From SIG607 sp045646245 (GTDB lineage Bacteria > Bacillota > Clostridia > Oscillospirales > Acutalibacteraceae), in contig JAZRKJ010000049.1 in NCBI GenBank assembly GCA_045646245.1, forward strand, positions 1 through 56,008: a stretch of 56,008 bases of DNA. The letters run 5' to 3'. The notes under the pieces are model-generated. The model was not told the origin of the DNA. It was given only the letters and a program-made list of their open reading frames with translations, and ran no database searches. The translations under genes and the position numbers were made by a program. Below are positions 13,335-23,676 of this stretch, in pieces. Each line of letters starts with the position of its first letter. The first letter of the stretch is position 1.

Positions 13335-15743
13335 TTATTTTACAACAATATTAACAAGCTTCTTGGGAACGTAAAGCTCTTTTACAATTGTTTTTCCTTC
13401 TATAAGCGCACTAACGCTTTCTTGTTCTTTTGCAAGAGCAATCGCATCTGCGGCAGAAATATCGGCAGCAACGTTAAGTCTTCCTTTAAGTTTTCCGTTG
13501 ATTTGGACAACGATTTCTACGGTAGACTCTACGCACTTTGCCTCGTCATATTCGGGCCACTTAGCTTGGTTAAGCCTTCCCTCAAATCCCATTTCTTCCC
13601 AGATTTCTTCAGTAATATGAGGTGCAAAGGGATTGAGAAGGATAAGAAGAGTTTTATATTCTTCTTTACCGATAGTATTGCCAACGGTGTTGATAAACGA
13701 CATCATAGAAGCAATAGCGGTATTCATTTTAAGGGTTTCAATATCGTCGGTAACCTTGCGAATCATCTTATGGACTTCGCTTTCAACCTCCGCTCTGTAG
13801 CCGTCAGCATCAACAACGTTATCCTTAAGCGCCCATACTCTGTCAAGGAAACGCTTACAGCCCTTAATGGAAGAAGTACTCCAGGGAGCCGCCTTTTCAA
13901 AGTCACCAATGAACATTTCATAAAGACGCATAGTATCGGCGCCGAATTCATTGATAATGTCGTCGGGGTTAATAACGTTACCTCTGGATTTAGACATCTT
14001 TTCCCCGTTTTCACCCAAAATCATACCGTGGCTGGTACGCTTTGCGTAAGGCTCGGGATTGGGAACAACGCCGATATCGTAAAGGAACTTATGCCAGAAA
14101 CGGCTGTAAAGAAGGTGAAGTGTAGTATGTTCCATACCGCCGTTGTACCAGTCAACGGGGCCCCAGTAATTAAGTGCTTCTTTGGAAGCGAGTTCTTTAT
14201 CGTTTTTGGGGTCGCAATAACGAAGGAAATACCATGAAGAACCTGCCCACTGAGGCATTGTATCGGTTTCTCTTACCGCCTTACCGCCGCACTTGGGACA
14301 AGTGGTATTTATCCATTCGGTTATATTAGCCAAAGGAGATTCGCCTGTTTCGGTAGGCTCATAGGATTCAACCTCGGGCAAAAGCAAAGGAAGCTCACTT
14401 TCAGGTAGCGGAACCCAACCGCAACAGTCACAGTAAACCATAGGAATAGGTTCGCCCCAGTAACGTTGACGGGAGAATACCCAGTCACGAAGCTTATAGT
14501 TGGTCTTCTTTTCACCGATTCCCTTTTCGGTAAGGAAGTTTTGGATAGCTACCTTGGCATCTTCAACGCTCATACCGTCAAGGAAACCGGAGTTAACCAT
14601 AATTCCGGTAGCGCAATCGGTAAAGGCCGCTTCTTCAACGTTACCGCCTTTAACAACTTCGATAATGGGAAGACCGAACTTTTTAGCAAATTCCCAGTCA
14701 CGTGTATCATGGGCGGGAACAGCCATAATAGCGCCGGTACCGTAGGAAATAAGTACGTAGTCGGAAATGAAAATGGGAATTTCGGTATTGTTTACGGGGT
14801 TGATTGCTCTTACACCGTTAAGCTTAACACCGGTTTTATCCTTCTGGAGTTCAGTACGTTCAAAATCAGACTTCTTGGCGGCTTCGGCTCTGTATGCGTT
14901 AACCTCGTCCATATTTTCAATTTTATCTGCCCATTTATCAATAAGAGGATGTTCGGGAGAAAGCACCATATAGGTAGCGCCGAAAAGTGTATCTGCACGG
15001 GTGGTGTAAATCTCCAATACGTCGCCTGTAGTAGCAGTAAACTTAACCTGAGTACCGTAAGAACGGCCAATCCAGTTTTCTTGCTGAATTTTTACACGTT
15101 CAATAAAGTCAACGGTAGAAAGGTCATCAACTAACTTTCCTGCATATTCGGTAATTTTAAGCATCCACTGGCTTTTTTCTTTATGAACAACCTGACTGCC
15201 GCAACGTTCGCAAACACCGTTTACAACCTCTTCGTTTGCAAGAACGCACTTACAGGAAGTACACCAGTTAACAGCCATTTGCTTTTTATAAGCAAGGCCT
15301 TTTTCAAAAAGCTTTAAGAAAATCCACTGAGTCCATTTATAGTAAGAGGGGTCGGTGGTGTTGATTTCTCTGTTCCAGTCAAAAGAGAAGCCCAACGATT
15401 TAAGCTGACGCTTAAAGTTTTCTACGTTATTTTTGGTAACGATTTCGGGGTGGATATGGTTCTTAATAGCAAAGTTTTCGGTAGGAAGACCGAAGGCATC
15501 CCAACCCATAGGATAAAGCACGTTGTAACCCTGAAGACGTTTCTTACGCGCAACAATATCAATTGCGGTATAAGAACGGGGGTGGCCAACGTGAAGACCC
15601 TGACCCGAAGGATAAGGGAATTCTACAAGACCATAGAACTTGGGTAAAGTATAATCGTCCTTTGCAGCAAAGGGCTGTTCCTTATCCCAGATATCCTGCC
15701 ATTTCTTTTCAATTTCACTAAAATTATATTTCTCCTGCTTCAT
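13335..15743 (-). CDS. leuS: leucyl-tRNA synthetase
   Basis: 802 aa, the full bacterial length. Class I signatures are GLHVGH (HIGH) at residues 49-54 and KMSKSRGN in the C-terminal half; a zinc-type CTSC...CERC knuckle lies near 155-177 and the editing domain between. It charges tRNA-Leu in the cytosol. No T-box is seen in front of it. It is the last gene of the long operon that begins upstream at 30765, starting 15 bp after rsfS. Confidence 0.97.
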   Translation of the reverse strand: MKQEKYNFSEIEKKWQDIWDKEQPFAAKDDYTLPKFYGLVEFPYPSGQGLHVGHPRSYTAIDIVARKKRLQGYNVLYPMGWDAFGLPTENFAIKNHIHPEIVTKNNVENFKRQLKSLGFSFDWNREINTTDPSYYKWTQWIFLKLFEKGLAYKKQMAVNWCTSCKCVLANEEVVNGVCERCGSQVVHKEKSQWMLKITEYAGKLVDDLSTVDFIERVKIQQENWIGRSYGTQVKFTATTGDVLEIYTTRADTLFGATYMVLSPEHPLIDKWADKIENMDEVNAYRAEAAKKSDFERTELQKDKTGVKLNGVRAINPVNNTEIPIFISDYVLISYGTGAIMAVPAHDTRDWEFAKKFGLPIIEVVKGGNVEEAAFTDCATGIMVNSGFLDGMSVEDAKVAIQNFLTEKGIGEKKTNYKLRDWVFSRQRYWGEPIPMVYCDCCGWVPLPESELPLLLPEVESYEPTETGESPLANITEWINTTCPKCGGKAVRETDTMPQWAGSSWYFLRYCDPKNDKELASKEALNYWGPVDWYNGGMEHTTLHLLYSRFWHKFLYDIGVVPNPEPYAKRTSHGMILGENGEKMSKSRGNVINPDDIINEFGADTMRLYEMFIGDFEKAAPWSTSSIKGCKRFLDRVWALKDNVVDADGYRAEVESEVHKMIRKVTDDIETLKMNTAIASMMSFINTVGNTIGKEEYKTLLILLNPFAPHITEEIWEEMGFEGRLNQAKWPEYDEAKCVESTVEIVVQINGKLKGRLNVAADISAADAIALAKEQESVSALIEGKTIVKELYVPKKLVNIVVK

Positions 15744-15758
15744 AAACCTTCACCTTTC

Positions 15759-16109
15759 TTATGCCAGGAATTTTTCAATATCAATTTGCTTACCGTCTGC
15801 CCAGGTATGGTCAAGACCGTAAAATTCTCTTGTTTCACGGTGGAAAACGTGAACTATTACACTGCCGTAGTCAAGAAGAATCCAATTAGAACCCCTGCCC
15901 TCAATGTGATGAACGGGATTATTTTTAAGGTCAAGCTGGTATTCAACCTCTTCAGCCAAAGCGCGTACCTGAGTGCTTGAAGAAGCGGTAGCAATTACGA
16001 AATAATCGGCAATAACCGTTAAATCATCAATTTTTATGGCTTTAATATCAAAGCCTTTTTTAGAGTCCAACGCCTTTACGGCGGTTTCTACAATTTCTAA
16101 AACTTCCAT
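15759..16109 (-). CDS. rsfS: ribosomal silencing factor RsfS
   Basis: 116 aa, typical size for the RsfS/Iojap (DUF143) family. Conserved signatures are VIADYFVIATASSSTQVRALA, VHHIEGRGSNWILLDYGSVIVHVF and REFYGLDHTW. It binds L14 on the 50S subunit and blocks subunit joining in starvation. It lies three bases after yqeK in the conserved nadD-yqeK-rsfS order. Confidence 0.95.
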   Translation of the reverse strand: MEVLEIVETAVKALDSKKGFDIKAIKIDDLTVIADYFVIATASSSTQVRALAEEVEYQLDLKNNPVHHIEGRGSNWILLDYGSVIVHVFHRETREFYGLDHTWADGKQIDIEKFLA

Positions 16110-16112
16110 TTT

Positions 16113-16691
16113 TTACTTCCTAACTGACAATAATTCATTATATGCGTTGAGAGTATCGGGATGAATAGGTTCGGTTTTACTTCCCAAGGATACAATAGTG
16201 TGGCGCAGAGCATAAATAAGCGCATCGTTAAGGTCATTCGCCACAATTTCACGAAGCACATCAACGTCGGGATATTTACGGTCACAAGACGTAAAATCCG
16301 CAATATAAATAATCTTTTCAAGTAAACTCATACCCGCTCTGCCGGTAGTATGATACCGTACCGCGTTTATTATATCGGTATCGGTTACGTTAAGCTCGCT
16401 CTCAATAAAACGAGCGCCGCTTATGGCGTGCCAAACCTTCGGAGAAGTTTTTTCTACATCGGTAAGCATTATAGCAGAAGCAGAGAAAAATTGCAACTGC
16501 TCGTCTTTAGTTAAATTTTTTTGAATATCGTGAAGCAGGCCCGCAAAATACGCTTTTTCGGTATCTGCGCCGTAAAGCTTTGCAAGCTCCGCCGCTTTTT
16601 GTGCAACAGCTATACTGTGCTCAAAGCGAAAGTCATCAAGTTTGCTTCTTAATAACTTTATATATTCACCGTATTTTTCATTAAGTTCCAT
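16113..16691 (-). CDS. yqeK: YqeK family HD-domain hydrolase
   Basis: 192 aa. HD-superfamily residues are visible: RFEHSIAVA near residue 23, AGLLHDIQKN near 50, and HAISGARF. Members hydrolyse diadenosine tetraphosphate (Ap4A). It overlaps nadD by 11 bp and precedes rsfS by three bp, the usual Bacillota arrangement. Confidence 0.92.
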   Translation of the reverse strand: MELNEKYGEYIKLLRSKLDDFRFEHSIAVAQKAAELAKLYGADTEKAYFAGLLHDIQKNLTKDEQLQFFSASAIMLTDVEKTSPKVWHAISGARFIESELNVTDTDIINAVRYHTTGRAGMSLLEKIIYIADFTSCDRKYPDVDVLREIVANDLNDALIYALRHTIVSLGSKTEPIHPDTLNAYNELLSVRK

Positions 16692-17271
16692 AAAGTCCGT
16701 TTTCCTTTATATACTTTAAAACCTTTTCGGGAACATCCCCGTTATTATTTATATTATTTCTTATATCGGTAGACGAAACGTTTTCGGTTACGCAATAGGT
16801 ATATTCAATTTTCGCTCCGTCTTTAATGAGAAGGTCAATATATTCTTTAAGTTTTTCTTTATCGGTATCGGGGCGGTCAACAACAATAAAGGTGCAAAGC
16901 TTTTTAAGTTCGTCGAATCGGTGCCAGGTATCAAGTGTTATTGCCATATCACCGCCGCAAACAACGAAAATTTCGTCGTTCGGGTATTCTTCTTTCAAGG
17001 CTTCTACGGTGTAATAAGTATAGCTCTTCCCTTTGCGCTTTATTTCAAAATCGCTGACTGCTACCTTTTCAATTCCCTGCACCGCAATACGGCACATATT
17101 CAAACGGTGGTCATCCTCTGCCAAATACCCAACCGCTTTATGCGGCGGAATGTGAGTAGGGATAACCAAAATCTTATGGATAAAATGAAGTTTGCTTAAA
17201 TGCTTTATCATTTTAACGTGCTCGTTGTGTATGGGATTAAAAGTACCCCCGAATACGGCAATATTGCTCAT
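16681..17271 (-). CDS. nadD: nicotinate-nucleotide adenylyltransferase
   Basis: 196 aa. GGTFNPIHNEH near the N-terminus is the nucleotidyltransferase (H/T)xxH motif and SSTDIRNN near 172 is the ISSTxxR motif. It makes nicotinate adenine dinucleotide from NaMN and ATP for NAD synthesis. It overlaps yqeK and starts one base after the yhbY stop. Confidence 0.95.
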   Translation of the reverse strand: MSNIAVFGGTFNPIHNEHVKMIKHLSKLHFIHKILVIPTHIPPHKAVGYLAEDDHRLNMCRIAVQGIEKVAVSDFEIKRKGKSYTYYTVEALKEEYPNDEIFVVCGGDMAITLDTWHRFDELKKLCTFIVVDRPDTDKEKLKEYIDLLIKDGAKIEYTYCVTENVSSTDIRNNINNNGDVPEKVLKYIKENGLYGT

Positions 17272-17272
17272 A

Positions 17273-17572
17273 TTATTTTACCAGCTTTATTGGAGTTATA
17301 TCTTTATTATCGCTATGCTTATATAGGATAATTTTCGAACCGATAATGTGAACAATTTCCGATTCACTTTGACGGGCAACTTCAGCGGCAATTGAACGGA
17401 TATCATCAGGAGCTGTAGAGTGAACCTTAATTTTTATAAGCTCTCTGACGTAAAGCGCTTCGTTTACGGTTTTAATAAGTGCGGGAGAAATTCCGCCTTT
17501 ACCTATTTGAATAATGGTTTCATAATCATTCGCCATTCCGCGAAGGAAGGCGCGTTGTCTGCTGTTTAACAT
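17273..17572 (-). CDS. yhbY: YhbY/CRM-domain RNA-binding protein
   Basis: 99 aa single CRM domain: the N-terminal 'LNSRQRAFLRG' helix and the loop IIQIGKGGIS, matching the GxxG RNA-binding loop. Family members associate with pre-50S ribosomal particles. It sits directly upstream of nadD, as in other Bacillota. Confidence 0.92.
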   Translation of the reverse strand: MLNSRQRAFLRGMANDYETIIQIGKGGISPALIKTVNEALYVRELIKIKVHSTAPDDIRSIAAEVARQSESEIVHIIGSKIILYKHSDNKDITPIKLVK

Positions 17573-17576
17573 AATT

Positions 17577-18173
17577 TCACCCTTTTATATATTCTTCGGA
17601 TAATTTTTCCTTTAGTTTAATTAAGGCTTTTCCGCGATGGCTTATACTGTCTTTTTCCTGATCGGATATTTCTCCGAAACAGCCAAGCTCACTTATAAAT
17701 AACGGGTCGTAGCCAAAGCCTTTATCACCTTTGAGTTCAAAAGCAATACTGCCCTCACACTCTCCTCTGACGGTGAATTCTTTTCCGTCGGGGAAAACGC
17801 AGGCAACGGCAGAAACAAACCTTGCGGTGCGTTCCTCTTCAGGCACACCCGTCAGCACCTTCAAAAGCTTTGCGTTATTCTTTGCGCTGTCGCTGGGTTC
17901 ACCCGCAAAACGGGCGGTATAAATCCCCGGAGCACCGCCTAAAGCATCTACACAAAGGCCTGAATCATCGGCAACAGCAGGAAGCCCCGTTGCTTTAGAG
18001 GCGCTTCTTGCCTTGATAAGAGCATTTTCTTCAAAGGTAGTACCGTTTTCTTCCACTTCGCAAAGAGGTTCTTTTAAATCTTTTTCACTTATAACATCTA
18101 TTCCCAAAGGAGAAAGAATACGGAGTAACTCCTTTTTTTTACCTTCGTTTTTTGTAGCTACAAAAAAGGTCAT
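17577..18173 (-). CDS. rdgB: XTP/dITP diphosphatase (RdgB/HAM1 family)
   Basis: 198 aa. Signatures are FVATKNEGKKKEL at the N-terminus (nucleotide-binding SxNxxK region), 'ADDSGLCVDALGGAPGIYTARFAG' near 65-90, and 'FGYDPLF' plus 'SHRGKAL' in the C-terminal half. It removes non-canonical purine nucleotides. It overlaps the ftsY stop by four bp and is four bp from yhbY. Confidence 0.95.
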   Translation of the reverse strand: MTFFVATKNEGKKKELLRILSPLGIDVISEKDLKEPLCEVEENGTTFEENALIKARSASKATGLPAVADDSGLCVDALGGAPGIYTARFAGEPSDSAKNNAKLLKVLTGVPEEERTARFVSAVACVFPDGKEFTVRGECEGSIAFELKGDKGFGYDPLFISELGCFGEISDQEKDSISHRGKALIKLKEKLSEEYIKG

Positions 18174-19090
18174 TGCGCTTCCTCCGTATCAATTATACCC
18201 GCTGCAAATTCACTTGCGTCAAAGGGTTGTAAATCACCAATACCTTCACCAACGCCAACGAATTTAACGGGAATGTCAAGTTCGTTTTTAATCGCAAGAA
18301 CGACTCCGCCGCGGGCTGTACCGTCAAGTTTGGTAAGCACAATACCGCTTATATCGGCAACGTTTTTAAACTCTCTTGCCTGGTTAACGGCGTTTTGTCC
18401 CGTTGTTGCATCAAGAACCAAAAGGGTTTCTTTATCAGCTTCGGGAAGCTCACGGTTTATGATTCTGTAAATTTTAGCAAGTTCGTCCATAAGGTTTTTC
18501 TTGTTATGAAGGCGTCCCGCTGTATCACAAATAATTACGTCGGCGCCTTTGGCTTTAGCCGAAGCAATAGTATCAAAAACCACCGACGCAGGGTCAGTAC
18601 CTTCAACACCTTTTATCATAGGAACCCCCGCGCGCTCCGCCCATACGCCGAGCTGCTCGATTGCGGCTGCACGGAAAGTATCTGCCGCACCCAATATAAC
18701 GCTTTTACCTTCGGCTTTAAGTCGGGAAGCGATTTTGCCGATAGTGGTGGTTTTACCCACACCGTTTACGCCGATAACAAGAATTATGGAAGGAGTAGTG
18801 GAAAGCTTTAAAGAGCAGTCCCCTTCTATCATTTCGGAAATAACACCGCGAAGAAGATTTCTTATTTCAGCAGGGTCTTTAATACCGTCTTTTTTTACTC
18901 TTGCGCGAAGTTCCTGGCAAATTTGTTCAGCGGTAACACAACCAATATCCGAAAGCACAAGAATTTCCTCAAGTTCTTCAAAAAGCTCTTCATCAATTTT
19001 GGTAAAGCTGTTAATAACAGAATTTATATTCTGCGCCAAAGCGTTTCTTGTTTTTGCAAGACCGCTTTTAATTTTACTGAAAAAACCCAT
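18170..19090 (-). CDS. ftsY: signal recognition particle receptor FtsY
   Basis: 306 aa NG-domain form without a long acidic N-terminal A domain. GTPase motifs are GVNGVGKTTT (G1) near 111, DTFRAAA (insertion box), DTAGR (G3) and TKLDG (G4) near 255. It receives SRP-ribosome complexes at the membrane. The start overlaps the smc stop by one base. Confidence 0.96.
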   Translation of the reverse strand: MGFFSKIKSGLAKTRNALAQNINSVINSFTKIDEELFEELEEILVLSDIGCVTAEQICQELRARVKKDGIKDPAEIRNLLRGVISEMIEGDCSLKLSTTPSIILVIGVNGVGKTTTIGKIASRLKAEGKSVILGAADTFRAAAIEQLGVWAERAGVPMIKGVEGTDPASVVFDTIASAKAKGADVIICDTAGRLHNKKNLMDELAKIYRIINRELPEADKETLLVLDATTGQNAVNQAREFKNVADISGIVLTKLDGTARGGVVLAIKNELDIPVKFVGVGEGIGDLQPFDASEFAAGIIDTEEAQ

Positions 19091-22000
19091 TATTTACCAT
19101 CCGTTTCAACAAGTAATCTCTTTTCAAGTTCGCTTACGTTAAGTTCAAGAAGCTTGGTAATGCCCTTTTCCTGCATTGTAACACCGTAAAGCATATCAGC
19201 GGCTTCCATAGTACCACGGCGGTGTGTTACACAAATAAACTGAGTGGAGAAATCGGGGCGCTTCATATAATCGGCAACCCTTTCCACGTTAATATCGTCA
19301 AGAGCAGTATCGACCTCGTCAAGGAAGCAGAACGGCGGAGCGTTTACACGCATAATTGCAAAGTAAATTGCAAGAGCGATAAGCGCCTTTTCACCACCAG
19401 AAAGACCATCCAGACTGGGCACGTTTTTACCCGGCAACTTAACGTTAATATCAATACCGCTTTCAAGTACGTTGTCAGGGTCACTAAGTGACAAGGAAGC
19501 AGTACCGCCGCCGAAAAGTTCGGTAAAGGTAACCGAAAAGTTTTGGCTGATTTTTTCGAAGCCTGCGGTAAATAATTCCTTCATCTGGGCAGTAAGCTGG
19601 CCGATAAGCTTATATAGCTCGCTTCTGGATTTTTCTACGTCGTCTATTTGAGCAGACATAAAGGTGTATCTTTCGTACACTTCTTTATATTCCTCAATCG
19701 CCGCAACGTTAACGCTTCCAAGCCCTCTTATATGAGACTTAACTTCGTTAAGTTTTTTCTTTGCCTCAGCAGGATTTTCCACCGTAATTCCCATATTTTC
19801 GGCGTCTGTACGAGTTAATTGATATTCGTCGTAAAGCTGACGGATAACGTCGTCATATTCCTTTAACATAACTTCTTTACGTTCGGTAAGCCTTGCCAGT
19901 TCGCCGCCAACCTTTTCGCGTTCCAAGGTACGTTCCTTTTCGCTTTGACGAAGTTCGGTGCCCTGCTTTTCAATACGTTCACGTTCGCTGTTAAGGCGTA
20001 CTGTTTCCTCTTCGTTATAAGCAATTGTCTTACGCAATTCTTCAATTTTTTCCTTAACAGAAGAAAGCTTTTGATCAAGTTCGGTTTTCAAACGGTCAAT
20101 GCCGCTTATTTCGCCGGTTATGGCTTCCATACGTTTTTGACGGTCGCCGATATTATCCTTTAAAGCTGCAGCGGCAGAAATAAGAGTTTCTATATCCTTG
20201 CGTTTTTCAAGAATACTCATTCTTATTTCGGTCATACCGTTACCTATTTCTTCACGCTTTTCGGAAATAGAATCTCTGCCTCCGGTTGCTTTATCAATTT
20301 CTGCTTGGATAGCATCCTTTTCGCCATCAAGAAGGGCGATTTGCGCGGCAGCGGAAGCAGAAGTTTTCTTCAGGGCTTCGATTTTTTCCGCTGAAGAAGT
20401 CTTTTCGTTTTTAAGCTCGTCTAAAGTGCGAAGCACCGCATTACGCATATCTTCAATACGCTTAAGTTCACCCAAAACACGAATTTTATCCTCATTAGCG
20501 GTGGCAAGAGTTGCTTTGGCGGCGGTAATATCCGCTTCGGCTTTTGCCACTTCCCCATTAAGAGAAGCAAGCGTTTCTTCGCTGAATTTAAGTTTTTGGG
20601 CGAGTTTTTCGGTTTCGCCTTCAAGACGTCTTATATCACTTGCACGGCTTAAAATACCTGCGTTTCTTATAAGAGAACCGCCTGTAAGAGAACCGCCGGA
20701 GTTAACCACCTGACCGTCAAGAGAAACAGTTTTAAAGCGGTAACCGAATTTCTTGGAAATATTAACGGCGCTGTCCAAATCTTCACACACAACAGTATTG
20801 CCGAGAAGATATTTTACAATTTCCTTATATTGGTCTTCACATTTAATAAGGTCGGGAGCAAGACCTATATAGCCGTACATCTCCTCATACCCGCTTTCTT
20901 TGAATTCGCGGGAACGAATAGAGGAAATAGGCAGGAAGGTAGCGCGTCCGCCGCCTGTTGATTTAAGCATTTCAATTGCGCGTTTAGCATCATTTTCGCT
21001 GTCGCAAACAATTTGCTGAATAGTTGCACCCAAAGCCGTTTCAATAGCAACTGAATACTCTTTATCAACTGTAATTATTTTTGAAACGGGGCCGTGAATA
21101 CCGCGAATTGTACCTGTTTCGGCGGCGCTCATAACCGTTTTAACGGAATTCTGGAAACCTTCAAGATTCTTTTCAAGTTCCGAAAGAATTTGTACACGGC
21201 GAAGCTTCGCTTCTCTGTCAAGACGGATTTTTTCACATTCCTCTTTGGCAATTTCCGCCTTTTCCTTGCGGGTATTGTACTTCATTTCGTAACCCACAAG
21301 AGAATTGGTACATTCTGTAACGGTTTCTTCGGTTTTTTCTAAAAATTCTTTATTTTCATCAAATTCTTTGTTAAGTGAACCAAGCTCCGTTTCTTTTTCC
21401 TTTATTGTCTCGTCAAGACTTCCGGCGCGGGCAACAAGCTCGTTCACCGTACTGTCGGCGGTCATCATAGTAACCCTTAAATCGGAATTCTTAAGGGAAA
21501 CGGCATTAAGATTTCTGACAAGCTCTTCAATATTTTTGGAAATATTTTCGCTTTCGCTGATCATTTCGGTAAGATCTTTTTCAAGACTGAGAAGCTTTTC
21601 TTCCAAAACGGAAATTTCTTCTTCCTTAACCTTTACTACAGCGTTCTTTATTTCGATTTCGCTTTCTGCGGTTTCATCGGTCTTTTTAAGATGCTCACGT
21701 TCTGCAATAAGGCGCTCAATTGCCAAATCGTTATGTTCTTTATCCCTGTCGATAACCGATATTTCACCGCCAAGAGTTGCTATCTCCTCGTTAGAAGACG
21801 CAATCTTATTACGGCATTCTTCTATTGCAACCGAAAGCAAAGCAAATTCACGTGAATTTTTCTCATTTTCACTATCGAAATTTTGAAGTTTTTCATCAAT
21901 TTCTTTGTACTGCATTGTAGCAATAGAAATTTTATTTTCCTGTTCTCTGAGCGCTTGCTTGGAATTTGCCAGCGTATAAAGCCAGAGCCCTATTTCAAGA

Positions 22001-22671
22001 GTTTTCTTTTCTTCTGCCAAAGCCAAAAACTTTTCGGCTTTTTTACTTTGCTGTTCAAGCGGTCCTACCCTGCTTTCAAGCTCCGCCATAATATCTTTAA
22101 GGCGCAAAAGGTTATCTTCCGCAGCAACCAGCTTTCTTTCCGCTTCGGTTTTGCGGTAACGGTATTTTGAAATACCCGATGCTTCTTCGAAAATATCACG
22201 GCGTTCGTTAGATTTTGAACTGATAATATTGTCAATTTTACCTTGGCCTATCATAGAATAACCGTCTCTGCCCAGACCGGTATCCATAAAAAGTTCATTT
22301 ACGTCTTTAAGGCGAACCGACACGTTATTAATAAGATATTCACTTTCGTGAGAACGGTAATAACGGCGGGTTATGGAAACGCTGTCGTTATCAAAATTAA
22401 GGGTGCGGTCGCTGTTATCAATATTAAGGGTTACTTCGCAAAAACCGTGAGGACGGCGAGAAGCAGTACCGGAGAAAATAACATCCTCCATAGACTGACC
22501 GCGGAGGCTCTTTGTAGACTGTTCTCCGAGAACCCATCTTACAGCGTCGGAGATGTTACTTTTACCGCTTCCGTTAGGACCTACTACCGCCGTAATTCCC
22601 TTACCGAATTTCAGCACTGTTTTGTCCGCGAAGGACTTAAAACCCTGAACCTGTATAGAACGTAACAGCAT
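19090..22671 (-). CDS. smc: chromosome segregation ATPase SMC
   Basis: 1193 aa. Walker A is GPNGSGKSN at ~32-40, followed by long coiled coils (~170-500 and ~680-1000). A hinge with GIHGPVSKI...GGSLTGGS lies between them (~520-670). The ABC signature LSGGEKALIALA and Walker B CFLDEVDTALDD are near the C-terminus. It is the core of the Smc-ScpAB condensin. It starts three bases after the radical SAM gene. Confidence 0.97.
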   Translation of the reverse strand: MLLRSIQVQGFKSFADKTVLKFGKGITAVVGPNGSGKSNISDAVRWVLGEQSTKSLRGQSMEDVIFSGTASRRPHGFCEVTLNIDNSDRTLNFDNDSVSITRRYYRSHESEYLINNVSVRLKDVNELFMDTGLGRDGYSMIGQGKIDNIISSKSNERRDIFEEASGISKYRYRKTEAERKLVAAEDNLLRLKDIMAELESRVGPLEQQSKKAEKFLALAEEKKTLEIGLWLYTLANSKQALREQENKISIATMQYKEIDEKLQNFDSENEKNSREFALLSVAIEECRNKIASSNEEIATLGGEISVIDRDKEHNDLAIERLIAEREHLKKTDETAESEIEIKNAVVKVKEEEISVLEEKLLSLEKDLTEMISESENISKNIEELVRNLNAVSLKNSDLRVTMMTADSTVNELVARAGSLDETIKEKETELGSLNKEFDENKEFLEKTEETVTECTNSLVGYEMKYNTRKEKAEIAKEECEKIRLDREAKLRRVQILSELEKNLEGFQNSVKTVMSAAETGTIRGIHGPVSKIITVDKEYSVAIETALGATIQQIVCDSENDAKRAIEMLKSTGGGRATFLPISSIRSREFKESGYEEMYGYIGLAPDLIKCEDQYKEIVKYLLGNTVVCEDLDSAVNISKKFGYRFKTVSLDGQVVNSGGSLTGGSLIRNAGILSRASDIRRLEGETEKLAQKLKFSEETLASLNGEVAKAEADITAAKATLATANEDKIRVLGELKRIEDMRNAVLRTLDELKNEKTSSAEKIEALKKTSASAAAQIALLDGEKDAIQAEIDKATGGRDSISEKREEIGNGMTEIRMSILEKRKDIETLISAAAALKDNIGDRQKRMEAITGEISGIDRLKTELDQKLSSVKEKIEELRKTIAYNEEETVRLNSERERIEKQGTELRQSEKERTLEREKVGGELARLTERKEVMLKEYDDVIRQLYDEYQLTRTDAENMGITVENPAEAKKKLNEVKSHIRGLGSVNVAAIEEYKEVYERYTFMSAQIDDVEKSRSELYKLIGQLTAQMKELFTAGFEKISQNFSVTFTELFGGGTASLSLSDPDNVLESGIDINVKLPGKNVPSLDGLSGGEKALIALAIYFAIMRVNAPPFCFLDEVDTALDDINVERVADYMKRPDFSTQFICVTHRRGTMEAADMLYGVTMQEKGITKLLELNVSELEKRLLVETDGK

Positions 22672-22674
22672 AGT

Positions 22675-23676
22675 TTATCTCACTTCCTTTACAATTCGAA
22701 AATCACCGGACTTTATATCCGTACAACCTTTAACACGGCAATTATATCCACATTTTTTAAACAATTCTACGTTTATCTTTTTTTGACCCACGGCAACCGA
22801 AATTTCTTTTTCATTAACCAAAATAACATAGTCGCCTTTGGGATAAGTATTGAGTTTCTTTAAAGCCTTTTGGCTAAAAATATGCGAGGAACAAAGTTCA
22901 CTGAACGCAGGATGCCACGGTCCCGCTACGTAATCTTCTTTTTTAATATTGTGAAGCCCCATACGTATAACCTTTATTCCGTTTTCAGTAAAAGCATTAT
23001 AATACAAAGCGCAATTCTTTACCGTTTCCTCCAATGTGGGAGGTAAATATTCTCCGTCTTCAACAAGCTTAGCCAAAAGCGTATGTTTTAAAACTACGGT
23101 TGGGTAAATTCTTACCGTATCGGGAGCAATTTTAATAAATTCTTTTACGGTGTAATAATCCTTATTACCGTCAGATTTATAGAGTCCCGTCATCATTTGA
23201 AGTCCCAAAGAAAAACCATATTCTTTAATTAACTTCGACGCTTTTATAACGTCTTCGCGGGTGTGTCCCCTTTTGTTTGAAAGGAGCACTTGGTCATCCA
23301 TACTTTGCGCCCCAAGCTCAATAGCTGTAACACCATAATCTTTCAAAATACTAAGTATTTCTTCGTTTATAGCATCAGGACGGGTGGAAATACGAATTCC
23401 TTTAACCTTCCCCGCTTTTATAAAGGGGTACGCCGCCTTTAATAAAGAAAGCATATAGTCTCTGTCAATGGCGGTAAAGCTGCCGCCGAAAAAGGCAATT
23501 TCTGTATTTTCTGGGTAATAATTTTTACTGTTTTGAGCGATTAAAACCGCTTCTTTAATTTCTTCTTCATCGGGCAGCTTACTTTGTCCCGTAATAGAAC
23601 GCTGGTCACAAAAGCTGCAACGGTGAGTACAGCCCAAATGAGGAATAAAAAACGATATATTAGCGTGACTGCCCAT
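22675..23676 (-). CDS. radical SAM protein, Elp3-like
   Basis: 333 aa. The CxxxCxxC cluster motif is CTHRCSFC near residue 15, followed by FFGGSFTAI, RISTRPD and ELGAQSMDD. This is the arrangement of Elp3/MiaB-like radical SAM domains lacking the acetyltransferase half. The substrate is unknown; the gene is regularly found between rnc and smc in Clostridia. The start shares one base with the rnc stop (TAATG). Confidence 0.85.
   Translation of the reverse strand: MGSHANISFFIPHLGCTHRCSFCDQRSITGQSKLPDEEEIKEAVLIAQNSKNYYPENTEIAFFGGSFTAIDRDYMLSLLKAAYPFIKAGKVKGIRISTRPDAINEEILSILKDYGVTAIELGAQSMDDQVLLSNKRGHTREDVIKASKLIKEYGFSLGLQMMTGLYKSDGNKDYYTVKEFIKIAPDTVRIYPTVVLKHTLLAKLVEDGEYLPPTLEETVKNCALYYNAFTENGIKVIRMGLHNIKKEDYVAGPWHPAFSELCSSHIFSQKALKKLNTYPKGDYVILVNEKEISVAVGQKKINVELFKKCGYNCRVKGCTDIKSGDFRIVKEVR

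Noticed and set aside
13335..15743. T-box in front of leuS
   Set aside because: leuS is internal to an operon, 15 bp after rsfS, with no leader or GGTACCGCG-type core.
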